From positions 17,896,650 to 17,960,649 of the forward strand of contig OX393569.1 in the NCBI GenBank assembly GCA_947652115.1: a stretch of 64,000 nucleotides of DNA. The letters run 5' to 3'. The notes under the pieces are model-generated. The model was not told the origin of the DNA. It ran no database searches and saw only the letters and a program-made list of their open reading frames with translations. Positions 10,540-25,100 of this stretch are shown here, in pieces (within the stretch, counting starts at the first letter, position 1; each line of letters starts with the position of its first letter). Both the position numbers and the translations under genes were made by a program. The stretch comes from Blastomussa wellsi. Its lineage: Eukaryota > Cnidaria > Anthozoa > Scleractinia > Plerogyridae.

Positions 10540-11864
10540 GTGTCTTGTCACCAAGTGAGGTATTGCCAGTTTTCATTTCTCATCTTTTGGGGGTGGTGGA
10601 CTTTAATAAGCACTTTCTATGTTGAAAATACAGTAAATCGTGATACAAAAGTTGGCTTTATCTCACTTTTGACGCATGTCAAAGGTGGATGACTATCTTT
10701 GATTTTAATGGTAAAAACATCCTTTGACATGATTGCCTTGGATGCATGTCGAAGTTGTAACTGTTAGTCCAATCAAAGGACATTTCATTGAAAGTTTGTC
10801 ACACCTTTGATAAACGTCTAAATTGTACTATCTTTTACCAAAATAAAAGACAATGTTTGCCGCAATCGAAGGTTTGCAAAGATGTGGTTAAGACAGCCTT
10901 TACCACCTTTGGCCCAGGTCAAAGGTATGGGTCATGGCCAATTTTTCATGCAGTTTTATATTGCTGTCCTTATTGCAACTTTATTCTTTTATATGTATGA
11001 CCAACATGCATCTTCATGCTATAAATATTTGGCAAAATATTACAATAGATGGACTTTTATCTTTCAGGTCGTTCTAACAATTTTCCTGTCTTCTCAATTT
11101 GCAGATTTCCTCAGGACTAAGGACAAAAACGTGAACATTGCCATGAAGAAGAATGCATTTTTTGCTGAAAATAATGTGCTTGTACTTGTCATGTTTATAT
11201 TCCTGAGTTTTTATTACGTCTAAGTTAATTTATAGTTTTCTTGTGTATCCTGTAGTTTGAAACATTTGATTCACAGTATGATTTGTAACATATTTTTTAT
11301 GCAGCTTTAGTGAAAAAGTGACAAATTCTTAACTTTAAGTGTCGTCTCGAGGCAACTTACCCTGAGGATATCATCTTTATTCCTCTAATCTTCTTTCATA
11401 CATTTTCTACTAATTTCATAGAGAGAATTTGACTTTGTTGAGAAATCTGTAGTTAGGAAGCATACAATGTGTATTATCTAGCAAAAGGTTTCTGCATCTG
11501 AGAAAGCATTTCAGAATTGATAAAATATTGTCATGTATGAATTTATTAGTTCATTGTCAGTTCTTCAGAGACTTTCAACATCTTGTAGATCAGGAAACTC
11601 AGAGAATGCAGTAAGACTGATTCCACAAAGTGAATGTGATAGGAAATGTTTTGTGAACAATATCTGTTTTGCCTTATTCTGGCCTTCCCAAACCATGCGA
11701 AAGTGCACTCTGGGAAAATCGACGAGGACCTTTGATGCAAAGTAGAAGTATCTGTTGTAAATTTCCCAAGTGTTTTTGTGAGTTTGCCTGTGCCATTCAT
11801 CACTGTTAATGCATTTTACATTTTTAATTGAAATTTGACATGTAATTCTTGAAGCCTAAATAAA
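10540..11864 (+). other. 3' UTR of SR gene, AATAAA at 11859
   Basis: Non-coding after TAA at 10537. The polyadenylation hexamer AATAAA is at 11859-11864. A possible 3' UTR intron is suggested by a donor at 10559/10560 (tgag then gtattg) and a strong acceptor ending at 11105 (tctcaatttgcag); splicing here is unproven. The stretch repeats the motif caaagg or its complement several times between 10660 and 10930. Confidence 0.45.
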
Positions 11865-12006
11865 ACGTTTTGTCTATATTAATCTCCTGTGCATTTGTTT
11901 CTAAATAATGTTTTAAATTAATACATTCTTCTATGTTGTCTATTACTTTACAGAATGTACAAGTTAGCCAGCATTGCCTGATTTTGACATATGTATTTGT
12001 AACCAA

Positions 12007-12143
12007 TAGGCCACTTTTGATATATTAAGATTCAGCGTGGTAGCGAGGCCTAGAGGACACAAAAGACGAAAATAAAAATGCATGTTTATTAATTTCTTTT
12101 CTTTGTGTCCTAGGCCTCGCTATCAAGCTGAATTTCAATATAT
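12007..12143. repeat. Palindromic MITE family B, copy 1
   Basis: Arms attcagcgtggtagcgaggc and gcctcgctatcaagctgaat face each other across a 40-bp loop. The outer sequence aggccacttttgatatatta matches the complement of the right end of the copy at 18603-18756. Here the outer right end is missing. Confidence 0.65.
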
Positions 12144-13214
12144 GTGCACTCCTAGATTTTTTCCTTTACCTTCATATTGGTGGACTGAACAATACAAAAT
12201 TGTTGCACCAAATATACATAAAAATAGAGTTAAGTTCCCAAAGGAGAGAAAGTCTATTGTTCTAGTCCACCAACATGGCTGCTGTGATGTTACGTGAAAA
12301 CGATTTATTATAGGATTATTTCATTTGGATTTCAGCTTCGTGAATTGTGATAAAAAGTCTGAGAACTAAAATATCCTACACAGCAAGTGTATCTGTAGAT
12401 CATCAACTTCGTCCCCAGAGCCTTCTACAGTTAAAGATGGCGTCTGCAAAAGACGGGTGCCATTTTGAAACCTTAAAAGGCCCTGGGGACAAGGTTACAC
12501 CTGATCTGCTGGCGCCTAAATCCACTTCTCGTTTCTGCTACATGAAAATTGGGGCGAGGACAAAATATTGAGAGGAGGAGAGTAGATGCCATTCTCGTCC
12601 CCCAAGCAGCTTGTCCCTCTCGGCCAGCTGGGCCAATGCACAAGAAACAATGATTTGATTGGCTAGAATCAAACAAAGAGATTCCAATCAAGTCAACCAT
12701 TCTAATCATGCATATGACAAAGGGATTTTAAAATGGCTGACGTGATTGGGCTCCCTTTGTTAGATTCTAGCCAATCGGTTCATGTGTCCCAGAGCCGCTT
12801 GTTCCTTTTACACAGGCCTAGCTGGCTATAGCTAATACAAGTGCCTCTGGGACGGGAATGAGTGAAGGCAGGCTAGAACTACAACAAAACATATGCCTTG
12901 GATGCCTCCAGAAAGCTGCACATTGACAGATTTTTCTGGATGTATTGCTTCATAAAAGTGTAATGCTTGCCTGGGGGTGTGGGGAGAGGGTGGTTGTTTG
13001 GGGCAGCAGGTACAAAACAGGTCACAAGTCAGAGGTAGGAAAAATGGAAAACTCGACATATTACATAAAGCAATGTAGAATGCAGGTGCCCTGGTGCTCA
13101 TTAAGGAGTTTATAATTCTGTAATTGTTGAGTTTTCCTTTTTTTCTACCTCTGACTTGTGACCTGTGACCTGTGTTTGGGGGCACTACTTGAGCCATGTT
13201 TGGGCATTGGGTTA

Positions 13215-13410
13215 CTCTCATGGCTGTGGTTTTGAAACCCTGACCCTGTTTAGGACAAAGAACAACGTTTTTAAAACTGTAGCGCTAATTTCTTGTCCTT
13301 AAATTGATCTAATGTTGACTGATGACCGGCTAAATGAATACTTATATAACGTTTCTGATTTTGGATTGTTTAAAACCCATACACGCCCCCCCCCCCCCCC
13401 CCCCCCTCCC
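13215..13410. repeat. Interspersed repeat with poly(C) run, copy 2
   Basis: Contains accctgtttaggaca and the block atgttgactgatgaccggc also seen at 2896, ending in a run of about 19 C near 13387. Same dispersed family as 2880-3160. Confidence 0.55.
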
Positions 13411-13589
13411 TTCAAACCCATTAAAGTAACTTCCATCAGAAAATGATCTCCTTTGACCATTGATCACTGGCCGTGCACTGATATTTAAAATTCGGTGTGC
13501 GACAAATGCAGACTGCAGACTTGTAGACTGGCAGAATTTTTTAAGGAAATATGGTGTTACCATTATTATTGAGAACTAACTGCAAGCAG

Positions 13590-13690
13590 GATTCGCTCCG
13601 ACGAAGGGTTGACGCTCGAAACGTCAGCTCTCGAATCTCTTTACGGTGGCCAATTCATATTATCAACCCAGTTGATAAAACCAAATTATA
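13590..13690 (+). repeat. Penelope-like 'GACGAAGGG' repeat, copy 2
   Basis: Same unit as 3483-3588, from ccgacgaagggttgacgctc to ttgataaaaccaaattatat, with a few substitutions. Confidence 0.6.
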
Positions 13691-13925
13691 TAACCCTAGT
13701 GCTATTTAGGCTAACCAGAGTGATACTCAGGCTAACCGGTGTGCTGGTATTCAGGCTAACCGGAGGGCCGAGAGGGCCAGTCTGCAAGTCTGCATTTGTC
13801 GCGTTTAAAATTTATCTTCTAGAAACTGTCTCTCGAGTCTTCTTTCCACCCCGCTGCCACCCCCCGATCCCCTCTCATACCGTCCTCATGCCTCGTTTCC
13901 AGTTTCTCAGAGTTGTTCATTCAAA

Positions 13926-13991
13926 ATGGCGGAAATAATCGACTGCGAAATTGACAGCGATACATTTCCAATTTTTAGATCAGCAAAATAG
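13926..13991 (+). other. Possible uORF in the STK36 leader (21 aa)
   Basis: ATG at 13926 sits in a good context (aaaATGG) and opens a 21-codon frame ending TAG at 13989-13991, 26 nt before the STK36 start. If the transcript includes this region, the uORF would be translated first and could dampen kinase translation. The transcription start is unknown, so this is inference. Confidence 0.35.
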
Positions 13992-14017
13992 ATTGGTTCT
14001 CTACCTCTGTTCAAAAT

Positions 14018-15948
14018 ATGGAGCGTTATCATGTTTTAGAGCTGATTGGTGAGGGTTCGTTTGGAAAAGTTTACAAAGGAAGGAAAAAATACAGCGGTCA
14101 GGTAAGGAATGCTTTCTTGCGCGCTGGTTGCAACTTGTAATATTTTTACGTTTGACAGCGGAATAGTTGCCTGATCAATCACGGACTTTATTTATAACTT
14201 TATACGCGTTAATGGCTTTGATCAGTTAAACCAATTTTATGTCCAAATATCACAAAGATCCAAAACCGTTCAATAATTCAACATCAACTGGATTTAAACA
14301 CTCTATTGGGAAGGTGTCCATGGATGCAATCATGCAGCACATGCATCTTTAGATTGGACTCCCAAGAATGTGTAACCTCAACATCTTTCAGCTGCACGAT
14401 TAAAATTTAGCTAAAATTTAAAATTTAGCTGGAAGGGGGGGGGGGGGGGGGTGGTCCTGATCTCGCATTCCCACTCCTTTTTGACGCGAATCCCGCATCC
14501 CGCATATTTTGTCATCGCTATCCTGCATCCCGTTTTTCTTTCCTCAAAAATTTATTTAAAAGAGGACTAATTTTTGCATAAGCTAATGAATTTAAGATGT
14601 AGATTTGCCCTTTTGGTTGTTATTTTGATTTAACAGGTGTTATGAGGCTACTGCAAAATGCAATTAGTTATTCATACCTCATCAGTACGATGAAAGTGTC
14701 CAATATGAAAGCGTGACAGGTCTTCCTGTATGCGTGCAAACTGTCCTTGATAAAAAGTTTACAGGAACATCCTCGACTGTGTCTTCTTCATTGGTGCTAC
14801 TGTCCTCATTGTCGCTGGAGTGAGAGTCATACTCTGACCAGTGGTTTCAAAATAAGGCGGCAGCTGCCGGAGTTCCACCGGCTACTTGACTATTATGCCA
14901 CCGGCTACTCTGGTCATAGCAATCAGCTTGTGACCAAAAAGCTCACCAAAAACAGCCTCAGTAACAGTTTCAATTAGATAACTATTAACTAGGCAAACTT
15001 GACAGTTCTTGTTTTGTTTTTCAAAAGGAAACACTTAGCACTCACCTGGCTGATTCGCTTTCGCAGTCAGAACGTTCATCTAGGTGCAATTTCCTGAATT
15101 CCAAAACGTCAGGCAAGAATTCCCGCATCCCGTTCCCAAATTCTGCTCATTCTCACCTCCTGAGAAGCAGCCAATTGCCGAATCCCGTCAAGATATTTGG
15201 CGTTTTCCCGAATCCCGCACTGTATTTTGGTCAAATCCCGGATCCCAAAAATGCCCTTCCAGACCCTGATTTAAGCCCCATGGCTTTATAGACAGGCCCA
15301 GTACCGTTATATAATTTCCCATTGTTGTGTTATATTGAAGCATGACATCCAAAATACGATATACAATACTCGCCATGGGTCATAAGGTCAACTGCTCTTT
15401 CGTTCATACAGTGCTTTGAATGTAGAAATGTCTGTTCTCTATCTAATATTTGTATAATAAACAGATCAAAGAAAATCTTCGAACCCTTTTAGAAGGGTTC
15501 AGCTGGAATATTTGTTTCCCCGTTGTTACAAAATTCGAGCCAAAAACCCTAGTTATAGTCATTGCACGTTTAATTAGAAGTCATCCAATATAATTAAAAA
15601 ATAAAAATGAAGTAACCACAGAGCAAGAGCTGTGCTCAGCCTAGGGCAGTGCAGCTAATTATTCAATGCTTAGAACTAGGTCTAAAAAATAATAATTATC
15701 GCACTTAAATTATGGATTGTTTACAAGCATGTTCCCTTTGAGAACTTGATTCCCCAAAGCTGTGTTTGTAAATATTCCATAAGTCAGTTACAGTGCATGT
15801 ATTGAATATAATTTGCTGGGTTGATACAGTGAATTGGCCATCGTTTCCGACGAAGGGCTAACGCTTGAAATGTCAGCTCTCGAATCTCTTTACGGTGGCC
15901 AATTCACATTATCAACCCAGTTGATAAAACCAAATTATATTGTTATAC

Positions 15949-15993
<45 letters not shown>

Positions 15994-18900
15994 CTATTCA
16001 TGTATTGAATACTTTGCAGATATATCATGGTGGATAACAGTGTGTTGTTAATTTATTTTATTATCACTTATCTACTGGGTAGTGGATAGTGTCATCCGCC
16101 ATTTGAGTAACCTGAGGCCTGGATGAACAGACCCACGCACATTGCAGTAGTAGTTTGCTGTGCCTTTCCTAAAAAAATATCGATTGAAGGAAACTGATCA
16201 TACTTGGCCCATGTTATTGAAAGGATGCAAATAAGTGTTGACAAAACATATTGTGCTACACACTGGACAGCAATATATTCTTTGGATAGCATTATCCATT
16301 ATCCACCCAGTCATACAACTCTTCATTGATGTCAATTTTCAGGTTGTGGCATTGAAATTCATCCCTAAAGTTGGCAGATCTGAAAAAGAGCTGAAGAATT
16401 TACAACGAGAAATTGACATTATGAGGAACCTAGAGCATGAAAACATCATCAAATTATTGGACTCATTTGAAACACCTAAAGAGGTATGATATTACACTCA
16501 CTGTGTACCATAAAGACTTGTGTACAAGCCACACCTTTTTTCTAAAGTTTTGGGCCAAAAATCGTGGGTGCGGCTTATACACAAGACCATTGCTTTCACA
16601 GGGAGTAAACTGGCTTGTAGGGGTCATAAATTGAACTGAAAACCTTCAGTGAATAAAGATAAACATATTGAAACCTGTTGTTGATCATTGCTTTCAGTAG
16701 AAGTGGTGGCTCCTAAAGGAGCTGTTTGTTTTAAAGGGGCTTAGTTTGCCATAAGAAGTCATCTTTGGCAAATATGTATAAAATTACCTTCAAATCAAAG
16801 GAAACCTTAAAGTTATGGTTTTCCATTAGTTAGAAAACACCAACGAGGTGACAAACTGAGAAAGAACAAAGATGGCTTTGAATGGGCAAGATTGACAAGA
16901 ATTTGTAATTGTCAAACTTGAAGTGTCGTATGTGACAGATCTTTAAATCTACAGTGACAGTGAAAGTAACAGAGGCTCTTCAGTGATGAATTGATGACAA
17001 ACGATACTCTGATCTGGAATCCAGACTGGATTTTTAATGTCCCCAATTAGTAGGCCTGATGGCCAGCTAGAATAAAGTTTTAGATTAATTGATTGGTTAA
17101 ACAGAATTATCAAGATGTTGGTAGCTTTTGCTGAACTTATGTCAGTTCCCTCAATAAAGACCATCCACAACTGCTAGTTGCCCTTGAAACAATACCATTG
17201 TGCTATTATTTCTACATTAATTTTGTCAATGAAAGTAAAGTTACTGTAATAGAGCAATAGATATCTATTATTAACGTTATTTTTTCATATAGGTATGTGT
17301 TGTAACAGAGTATGCTGAAGGAGAATTATTCCAAATATTGGAAGATGATGGCTCTCTTCCAGAACAACAGGTTTGACCTCATTTATTTATTTATTTTCTC
17401 TGTTTCCATGTCACTTTCCACAGTGGTCCAAAGTATGCGGTACTTCTGATTGAGCGGTTGGGTTCAAGCACTGACCCGTGGGATCACTGCATTGTATTCT
17501 TGGGCAAAGAAAACATCTATACTCCCTCCACATAAGGGATTGGAAATTTGTGGGGGTGGGAGTGTATGAAGCTTAACTGGAATTTCCTTCCTTCTGTGGG
17601 GGAGGTATGGTATGGTTAATTTATGGAACTAAACATTGTGCCTCTCGTGAGTCCGGTGCATAAATGGGTATCGGCAAATTTAATGCTGGGGGGTTAAACC
17701 CTACGATGGACTAGCATCCCATCCAGAGATGGTAGAATTTGATATATTCCTAGTCGCATCGGCCTTGGGTGTAGAGTGGTACTGCCAGATAAAATGCCTT
17801 GTCCAAGATCAGTAATCACAGGAAGGGTTCAAATCCAGACTTATTGATCAGGAGTCCCGTGCATTAACATATGACACAACTGCACTTCTCCAATAGCAGT
17901 GGTTTCAAAACAAGCTGGCGACTGCCGGAGTTCCACCAGTTACTTGATTACCTACATTTCACCGGTTACTCTGGTCATAGTAATCAGCTTGCAACAAACA
18001 AGTTTACTTATCACAGCAGCCTACTCTTCCTTCGCTTATGGCCACTTCAAAAAATTTTGAAACCCCTGCATATCTTTGAAATCTTCAGGTCAGAAAGATT
18101 GCCTGCCAACTTGTCAAGGCCTTGTACTATCTACACTCTCACAGGATTCTTCACAGAGACATGAAACCACAAAACATTCTTCTTGGAAAGGGAGGAGTGG
18201 TCAAGCTCTGTGATTTTGGGTGAATATGTCATAAATACTATATGTATATGTATGTTACTTTTTGAATGAAAAGCTGTTAGAGTTTTAGTTTTAAACTCAT
18301 TATATTATAACAGATTAAAATTAGCAACAGTATAAACAAGCCAGACATGTTAGCAAATACTGTACTGACCATGATTTCAACCTTTTTTTAGATTTGCTCG
18401 AGCAATGAGTATCAACACCCTTGTATTGACATCAATAAAGGTACAAATTTATTAAGTTAATATAATTATAAACAAAGTCAACTCAGTTGTACACTTTGGC
18501 TGATAGATCTCCAAAGCACAGCAGTATTTAAAATGTGTCTCAGTGAAGATCTAGCAGCTTTAGTGGTGTCTAAATACGGCAACTCCTCAAGGGAAACTAG
18601 AATAGGCCGCTTTCGCTACTACATTAAAATTCAGCTTTTTAGTAAGGCCTAGAAGACACAAACAAAGAAAATAAAAAGGCATGTTTATTAATTTCTTTTG
18701 TTTGAGTCCTCTAGGCCTCCCTATCAAGCTGAATTTTAATATAGCAAAAGTGGCCCATGGGACATTCAAAAGATCGGCTACATCATGATCAAGACGCTTG
18801 GGGATAAAGCTACAGTATTTGATCGAGGGAAGGGAAAAGACGTTTGGTCAGAGTTATCAGCATGTTCAGAATAAAGAGGCTTTGAGAATTGGAAGTCCAC

Positions 18901-21900
18901 TGAGTTGTTAGACAGTAAATGGATGGTATTTTCCTCACAATTTCCAAACCAACTAGTTGATAAAGACAAGCAGCTTACTATAACTATATAGAAGCCTTTC
19001 TTTTCCTTTCCATGTAGGGAACTCCTCTTTACATGTCTCCTGAACTGGTGCAGGAGAAGCCATATGATCACAATTCAGATCTCTGGTTTGTATTCACTGT
19101 CTGTGTACTTAAAGGAAGTAAATCAGTCAGTTAATAGACAGGTTCAGGGCTTTCAACAAGATTATTTTAAAGTAGATGGCTTTTGCAGAGAGCAATAAAG
19201 TATGTGTACAAGAAGCTGAAAACATGTCCCTTTGTTATAGAGCTGATTGACTGTTGAACTATTGCTGATTTATAAAAAAAAAATGAATGTGTTAACTAAC
19301 TAGTAAACTTTCTTAACAGTTAGAATAAACAATAAAACTAATTAATAATAAATAGTTGCCTAGATGTTCTGTGTGCGGCTTTTCTCAGGAAATTGGTTTG
19401 GCTACACAAAAAAAAACACAACATCAATTGGCACTTCTGTATTCTTGTTCCCTGTCTTTTTATTTAACAAATAATTGACATAAATATATTTGAAACTACT
19501 GGTATTTTTGTTGTCTTCTTCAAGGTCAGTAGGGTGTATTTTATATGAACTTTATGTTGGGACACCACCATTCTATACCAACAGCATCTTTCAGCTGGTG
19601 AACCTTATCTGTCGGGTACGTATCATTCAGCCCTTAAATTACCACTACCTTATTGTTGTGATCATTCCATCACCTTGCCACAACCTTGCCAGTACTACCG
19701 CCTGGTGTTGCTAAAAGTGCAGACATGACCTGGGCAGCGGGGTACTCACAGTATACATGACGGGGTGGGGGTTCCGACATATTTTTTTGGCTTGAAAATT
19801 TACATGCTCGGCATCTGTCACATATTTTTTAGGTCTTAAAAAATACACATACTTTTTGGGGTCCCATCTCCAAGTGAAATAATTTTCTGTTTTATTGAAT
19901 AAATCTGTATTATGGTATTTATTTAATTAAGTCTTTTTTTGGTCAGGAAGTTTTGATGCCAAGTTTTTTTGGGTCTAAAATTTCAGGCTCTTGTATTTTT
20001 TTAAGTTTGCAATATGAAGCTCTGTTGGACTCCCCCCCCCCCCCTGTCATGTAATATGACTGCTGTGAACATGGGGGGTTAAAGTGCCTGGGAAGAGCAT
20101 TTGTTTCCAGAACTGTAGCTATTTATTATTCAGTTGTTCAATGTTGCTGTCAGGAGCCTCAGCCTAGAACCAAGGAACATTGTTGTGCATTATATTGTTA
20201 TATAAAGGCATCACAAAATTCAAGTTTATATGGTGACCAGTTAAAGAGATCAAAGAAGAAACTTGTTTTGCAGTCACATATTATTTATAAATAAATGTAT
20301 ATTGATCAAAGAAAATATTCTAGTCAAGATGTTATTAGGTAGTACCCAGTTATTTACATTAGTTGGTTGGTTGGTTGATTAATTGATTAATATGATATTC
20401 ATAATTAATCAGTTAATTAATGAATTCAACATTTAAGATACTGAAAGTGAGAAATGATCATCGGTGACAGTGAATTTCCAATTTTGGCAATCGGAGTAAA
20501 GAAGCCTGAAAAACTGCGGGGCCTGAATTTTTTCAGGTACTCTGATGATCATTTCCCACTTTCATGTACATCCACAGTTCAGGGTTGTCAGTAGGTTTTT
20601 AAGTAGCAGGTTCCATCCAAAAAGTAGGTGGCTATTGCCATTTTAGTTCTCCAATATCACGCTCAAAACTGACCTACTAACATTCGGAGCAGCCGGCGCA
20701 GTATTCGGAATTGCAGGTGTGATGCGCCGGTTGCCGGCTTATTTTGACAGTTCATAAAATTATGTGAATTATTTCATATACTTTACGTCATTTAGGATAC
20801 TGTCAAGTGGCCTGAGAACATGAGCCCTGACTTTCAGGTAGGTGTATAATATTTAAGTACTAGTTATAAGCTTTTGTCAGATATGAAATTGTTACAGCCA
20901 ACTAAGCACCTGGTTGGCAATCTACCATCTGATATCCAACATGCACTCACAGTATTTATTACAATAATTGTGAAATGTATAGAGCTCCAAGTAATGTCTT
21001 GGCTTTGGCCCAAGTCATACAAAGAAAAGAGATAGAACCACAGTTTGATTTGAAAATACCTTCCTGTTATAGACAGGAAGTAAACCATAATGAATTCATT
21101 GTTGCTGTAACATTTCAGAGTTTTCTCCAAGGCCTCCTCACTAAAGACCCCAACAAAAGACTTTCCTGGCCATATTTACTGAGGCATCCATTTGTAGCAG
21201 ATGGAATAAATGGTCAGTTTTAGTTTTCTTTCTCAAATTTAACCACAATAATCTTAATATGCAAGAGTAATATTAAGGGAATGTTTTAATTTAATTTTTG
21301 GATCATGGTGTTTGTTTTTTGTGATGTAATTAATAATTATTGTAATTACCTAATTTATTTAATGAACTTAGTATTATGAAACTATCAGTATTTTAATCTG
21401 GCAGGAGGTGCCACAGACTCAATATCAGGTTTGAGCCATGGGCACTTTACTCTCACTCGCATTGCCTGTCTTCACCCAGGTGTATCAATGGGTACCCGCG
21501 AATTTAGGTGAGACAGCTGGGGGTAATCTTGCAATAAACTAGCATCCCATCGAGGGGGAGTGGAAACACTCCTGGTCATTTCATGCTACAGAACGTAAGC
21601 TGTAGCCTGATGGGTCACCAGGCTCATAGAAAGACTTAATCTTACCTTTTCCTATTTAATCTGGTAGATTTGTAATTCTTTCGCACTCTTTTTTAGAAGC
21701 TGAATTACAAAGGATTTGTGATCCAGAGATGTTTGAAAAGGTGTCAAATGAACCAAGCAGTGTGGGTAAAACTGCAAAAGGCAAGGGGAAAACTCCACAA
21801 GGAAAAAACAAGGTTTGTAGTGAAGAAGTGTAAAAGGAAAAAAAAAACACTGATTATTATTATGAAAGCTGGCTGAATCACTGTTACTTCCATACATACA

Positions 21901-22122
21901 TGATTTTATTAAAAACTAGCTTTGGTATATTGCCTTTCCTGAGTATTGATTGGTTTAGAGACGATGGTATATGAGCTCATATACCATTGACCTACAAATA
22001 TGGTGGATGTACGCGTAGAAGAATGCATTTTTCGTAATCTTTGTACAATATTTTTGGGCGTTATTAATAAAACAATTATTCCACTCGCGCTTGTTAAATA
22101 TGAGATGGTTATAGCCAACTCG

Positions 22123-22154
<32 letters not shown>

Positions 22155-25100
22155 ACATGAAGTTCCAAATTTAGCAATTCCCATAAATTAGTACCCTGAA
22201 ATGTAACATTGGTACAGAAAAATGTTAGTAAATCCTGAGAGTTGTGACCTCTTAGGAAAATGTAACCTGGGAAGACTTTTATTTGTATAACAAAAATAAT
22301 TATAGAATCTGATTGGTTCCTTAGCATGTGCTATTTTTGAACAAATTGGAGAGCGTGCAGCTTAAGTGTCTAATGTCCTTGATGTTCCTAGAACTTTCAG
22401 TTTCAAAAATCGTTGTTGTTATATATAATAGCAGAGATAAATCGTCAACAGGTTTTGCTTTGCCAAAGTTTTTCTCGGAATTTAGTAAAGTCATGATTAA
22501 TTGATAATAGGACTTCAAGTTGTCCAATCCATCAAAATTAATGTAAAAACATGGCGACTGGTACATTTACCAATAAAACATTACTGGTAATATTTTTCTA
22601 ATGCTCATAAAATGCACAGAAAAGCCTATAAACTTTCAAACTCGGCAAGAACAATGTTGTTACTACAAGAACAATATTTTTGTTTAACTATAGTGGAGCT
22701 CCGGCGGCCAAGCAAGGGCCGCCAAGCAGAGCCCCATAGCAACATGACGGCCATAAATAGCCATGCCTTGTCAACACTTTGTCAGCCTTATCAGTTTACA
22801 TCTTTGTTGTAGGGCATCCCTGCTATTGTCAATTGACAGCTGTCAAATCGAGGTATCCGCTGACCAGTATCACATGACCAGATCTTGGGCTCAGGTTAGA
22901 GCTCATCGAGCTAACGTGTTTTTTGAAGTTGACCGCTGACCAAGCATTGGTTTGCTTCATTGACCGCGGGCTCAGGTCTGATTTTTTTCTTCTGGCAGCA
23001 TTTTTTAACATTTTAGGGTCATTCTTTGCAGAAATTCTGCAATTGGAGTTGACGTTTTTAATAATTTTTAATTTCATAGAAATTATTAAGAACCGGCAAA
23101 AATACGGAGCTCCGCTTTTAGGCTTGGCTAAATCTATATATTAGATTTCTGTATATTCTGAGCAAAAACAAATTGGCTCTGTATTTACTCTCACATGCCA
23201 ATGCATTAGTTAGATCAGCCTACATATGGTACTCCATGCTTGTTAAGAAAATCTCTTTTCTGTTACGCAATCAATAAATTGTAGAAAGAGAGTAATAATG
23301 CAGAGGTTCGACCATCATGGATAAAAAAACTTCAACAAAAACAAGAAGGTGCCCCACCAAAAAATCAGAAAGGAGCTGAAGGAAAACAAGAAAACAAAGA
23401 GAAAGGAAAGCAGGAGATGAAGAAGAAAGCTGTTGTGCCAAAGGATAAGCCAGCTGCCTCTGCAAAGGATACTGGAACAAAAAAGGTGGCAAATACTAAA
23501 GAGCAGCTTGAAGAGAAGGAGAGTGTTCTAGAGGATAAAGCTATTGATGGTAAGAGGTGTAATATTATAAAGTGTTGTTTATATCTCTCCCACAGTGGGG
23601 TTTTGGTTTGACATGCGCCTCCCTCTCCCTACCCCTCAGGAAATTTGAGAAGTACTGCTAGTACCCCTGGCCAGTGAGCACAGGCATATTTCTGGATGTT
23701 TCTTGTCTCCACCAGAGACAAGTGACACCAAGAAATACTCTGTGTTACCCAAGAACAAAACACAAAGATCGTGGTCAAGGTATAAATCCACAAAGCGGGA
23801 TGGATACTCCAGGAGGCCACTGGATTTTTTAAAATCACTGGCATTATGTACAGTGCTAGTGGGAGGTGTGGCGGCCTAATGGTTAGTGTGCTGGACTCTG
23901 GATTCAAACTCTGGCCGGGGCACTGCGTTGTGTTCTTGGGCAAGACACTTTACTCTCACAGTGCCTCTCTCCACCAACCTTGGGGGTAACCCTGCGATGG
24001 ACTAGCATCCCATCCAGGGGGGAGTAGAAATATTCCTAGCTGCTTTTAATAATGCTACAGAAACTGGGATAAGCTCCGGCAGTATGGGCCACAAGGCACA
24101 AGGCTCTACGTATGTACAGCGTTAACATCGCCTTCCCCATTAAACTGAAGATTTGAAACAAGGCTATCAAATTATTGTGATGTTTAGATGGGTGGGAGGT
24201 ACAGCTAGAAGACAAGCCAGAGGCAACAGACAGGGCAGGACATGAGATTAGCGATGACTATGAGAGGGAGACATCGGTTATTGAACAAGTCTTGGCTGCT
24301 GCAGTGAGGAGACGAGAGGAAATAAGTAAGAGACAGGGAGAAAGACGCTATGGGGTGGTGAGTATTTCACTTCAATCAGTTTTTTAAACACTATCAAAAT
24401 TGTGCTCTAAAGCCATTGATAGACAGTTCAACATCTTAGTTCAACAAGCAGCAACTTGTTGGATGGAATAGAGCCAGGCTCTATTTTTGTTCAACAACAT
24501 TCAACAAAGTTCAACATGTTGAATGGCATATTTCAACATCACATGATACACTATATATTCAACATTTGTTGTTTAACCCCAGTTGCAACATTTGTTGCTC
24601 AACAAATGCTGAACTGTATATCATAGGCTTTACTGTTACATGAACAGCTTGTACGGGTCATGGACAATGTCATGTAATTTTCGAACTACATTTTCTTTTT
24701 TCATGGTTTTGCTTCTATTATTTAAAATTTTGTCACCATACAAGAAGAACTACTACCAACACAGCAGGGTTGTCCACAAATTTTGAAGCAGCTGGCAAAA
24801 AATTGGACTTAGCTGGATGTTGGTTATCATTTTCATACATCTGCACCAGTATTGGAATAAAAATTACAAATTAAAGTAACCAGCACAATGGCCCAAGTAG
24901 CCGGCTAATTCCGCCAGCTGCCAGTCATTAGGGACAACCCTGAGACAGACTACTTCATTTACAACTACTCTATAAGTCTCTTACTGGTAAAATTTGTGTT
25001 TAGAGTTTACATTGTATGCAATCGCAGGTGATATTGATTTGTTGAATTAATTTTTTTTTTTTAAATTTCAGGAGGAGCTGGACAGTGAAGAAGAATGGGA

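Noticed and set aside
12832..13221. 129-codon minus-strand ORF between SR and STK36
   Set aside because: Contains an internal inverted repeat (acaggtcacaagtcagaggt facing cctctgacttgtgacctgtg) and no domain; treated as repeat-derived.
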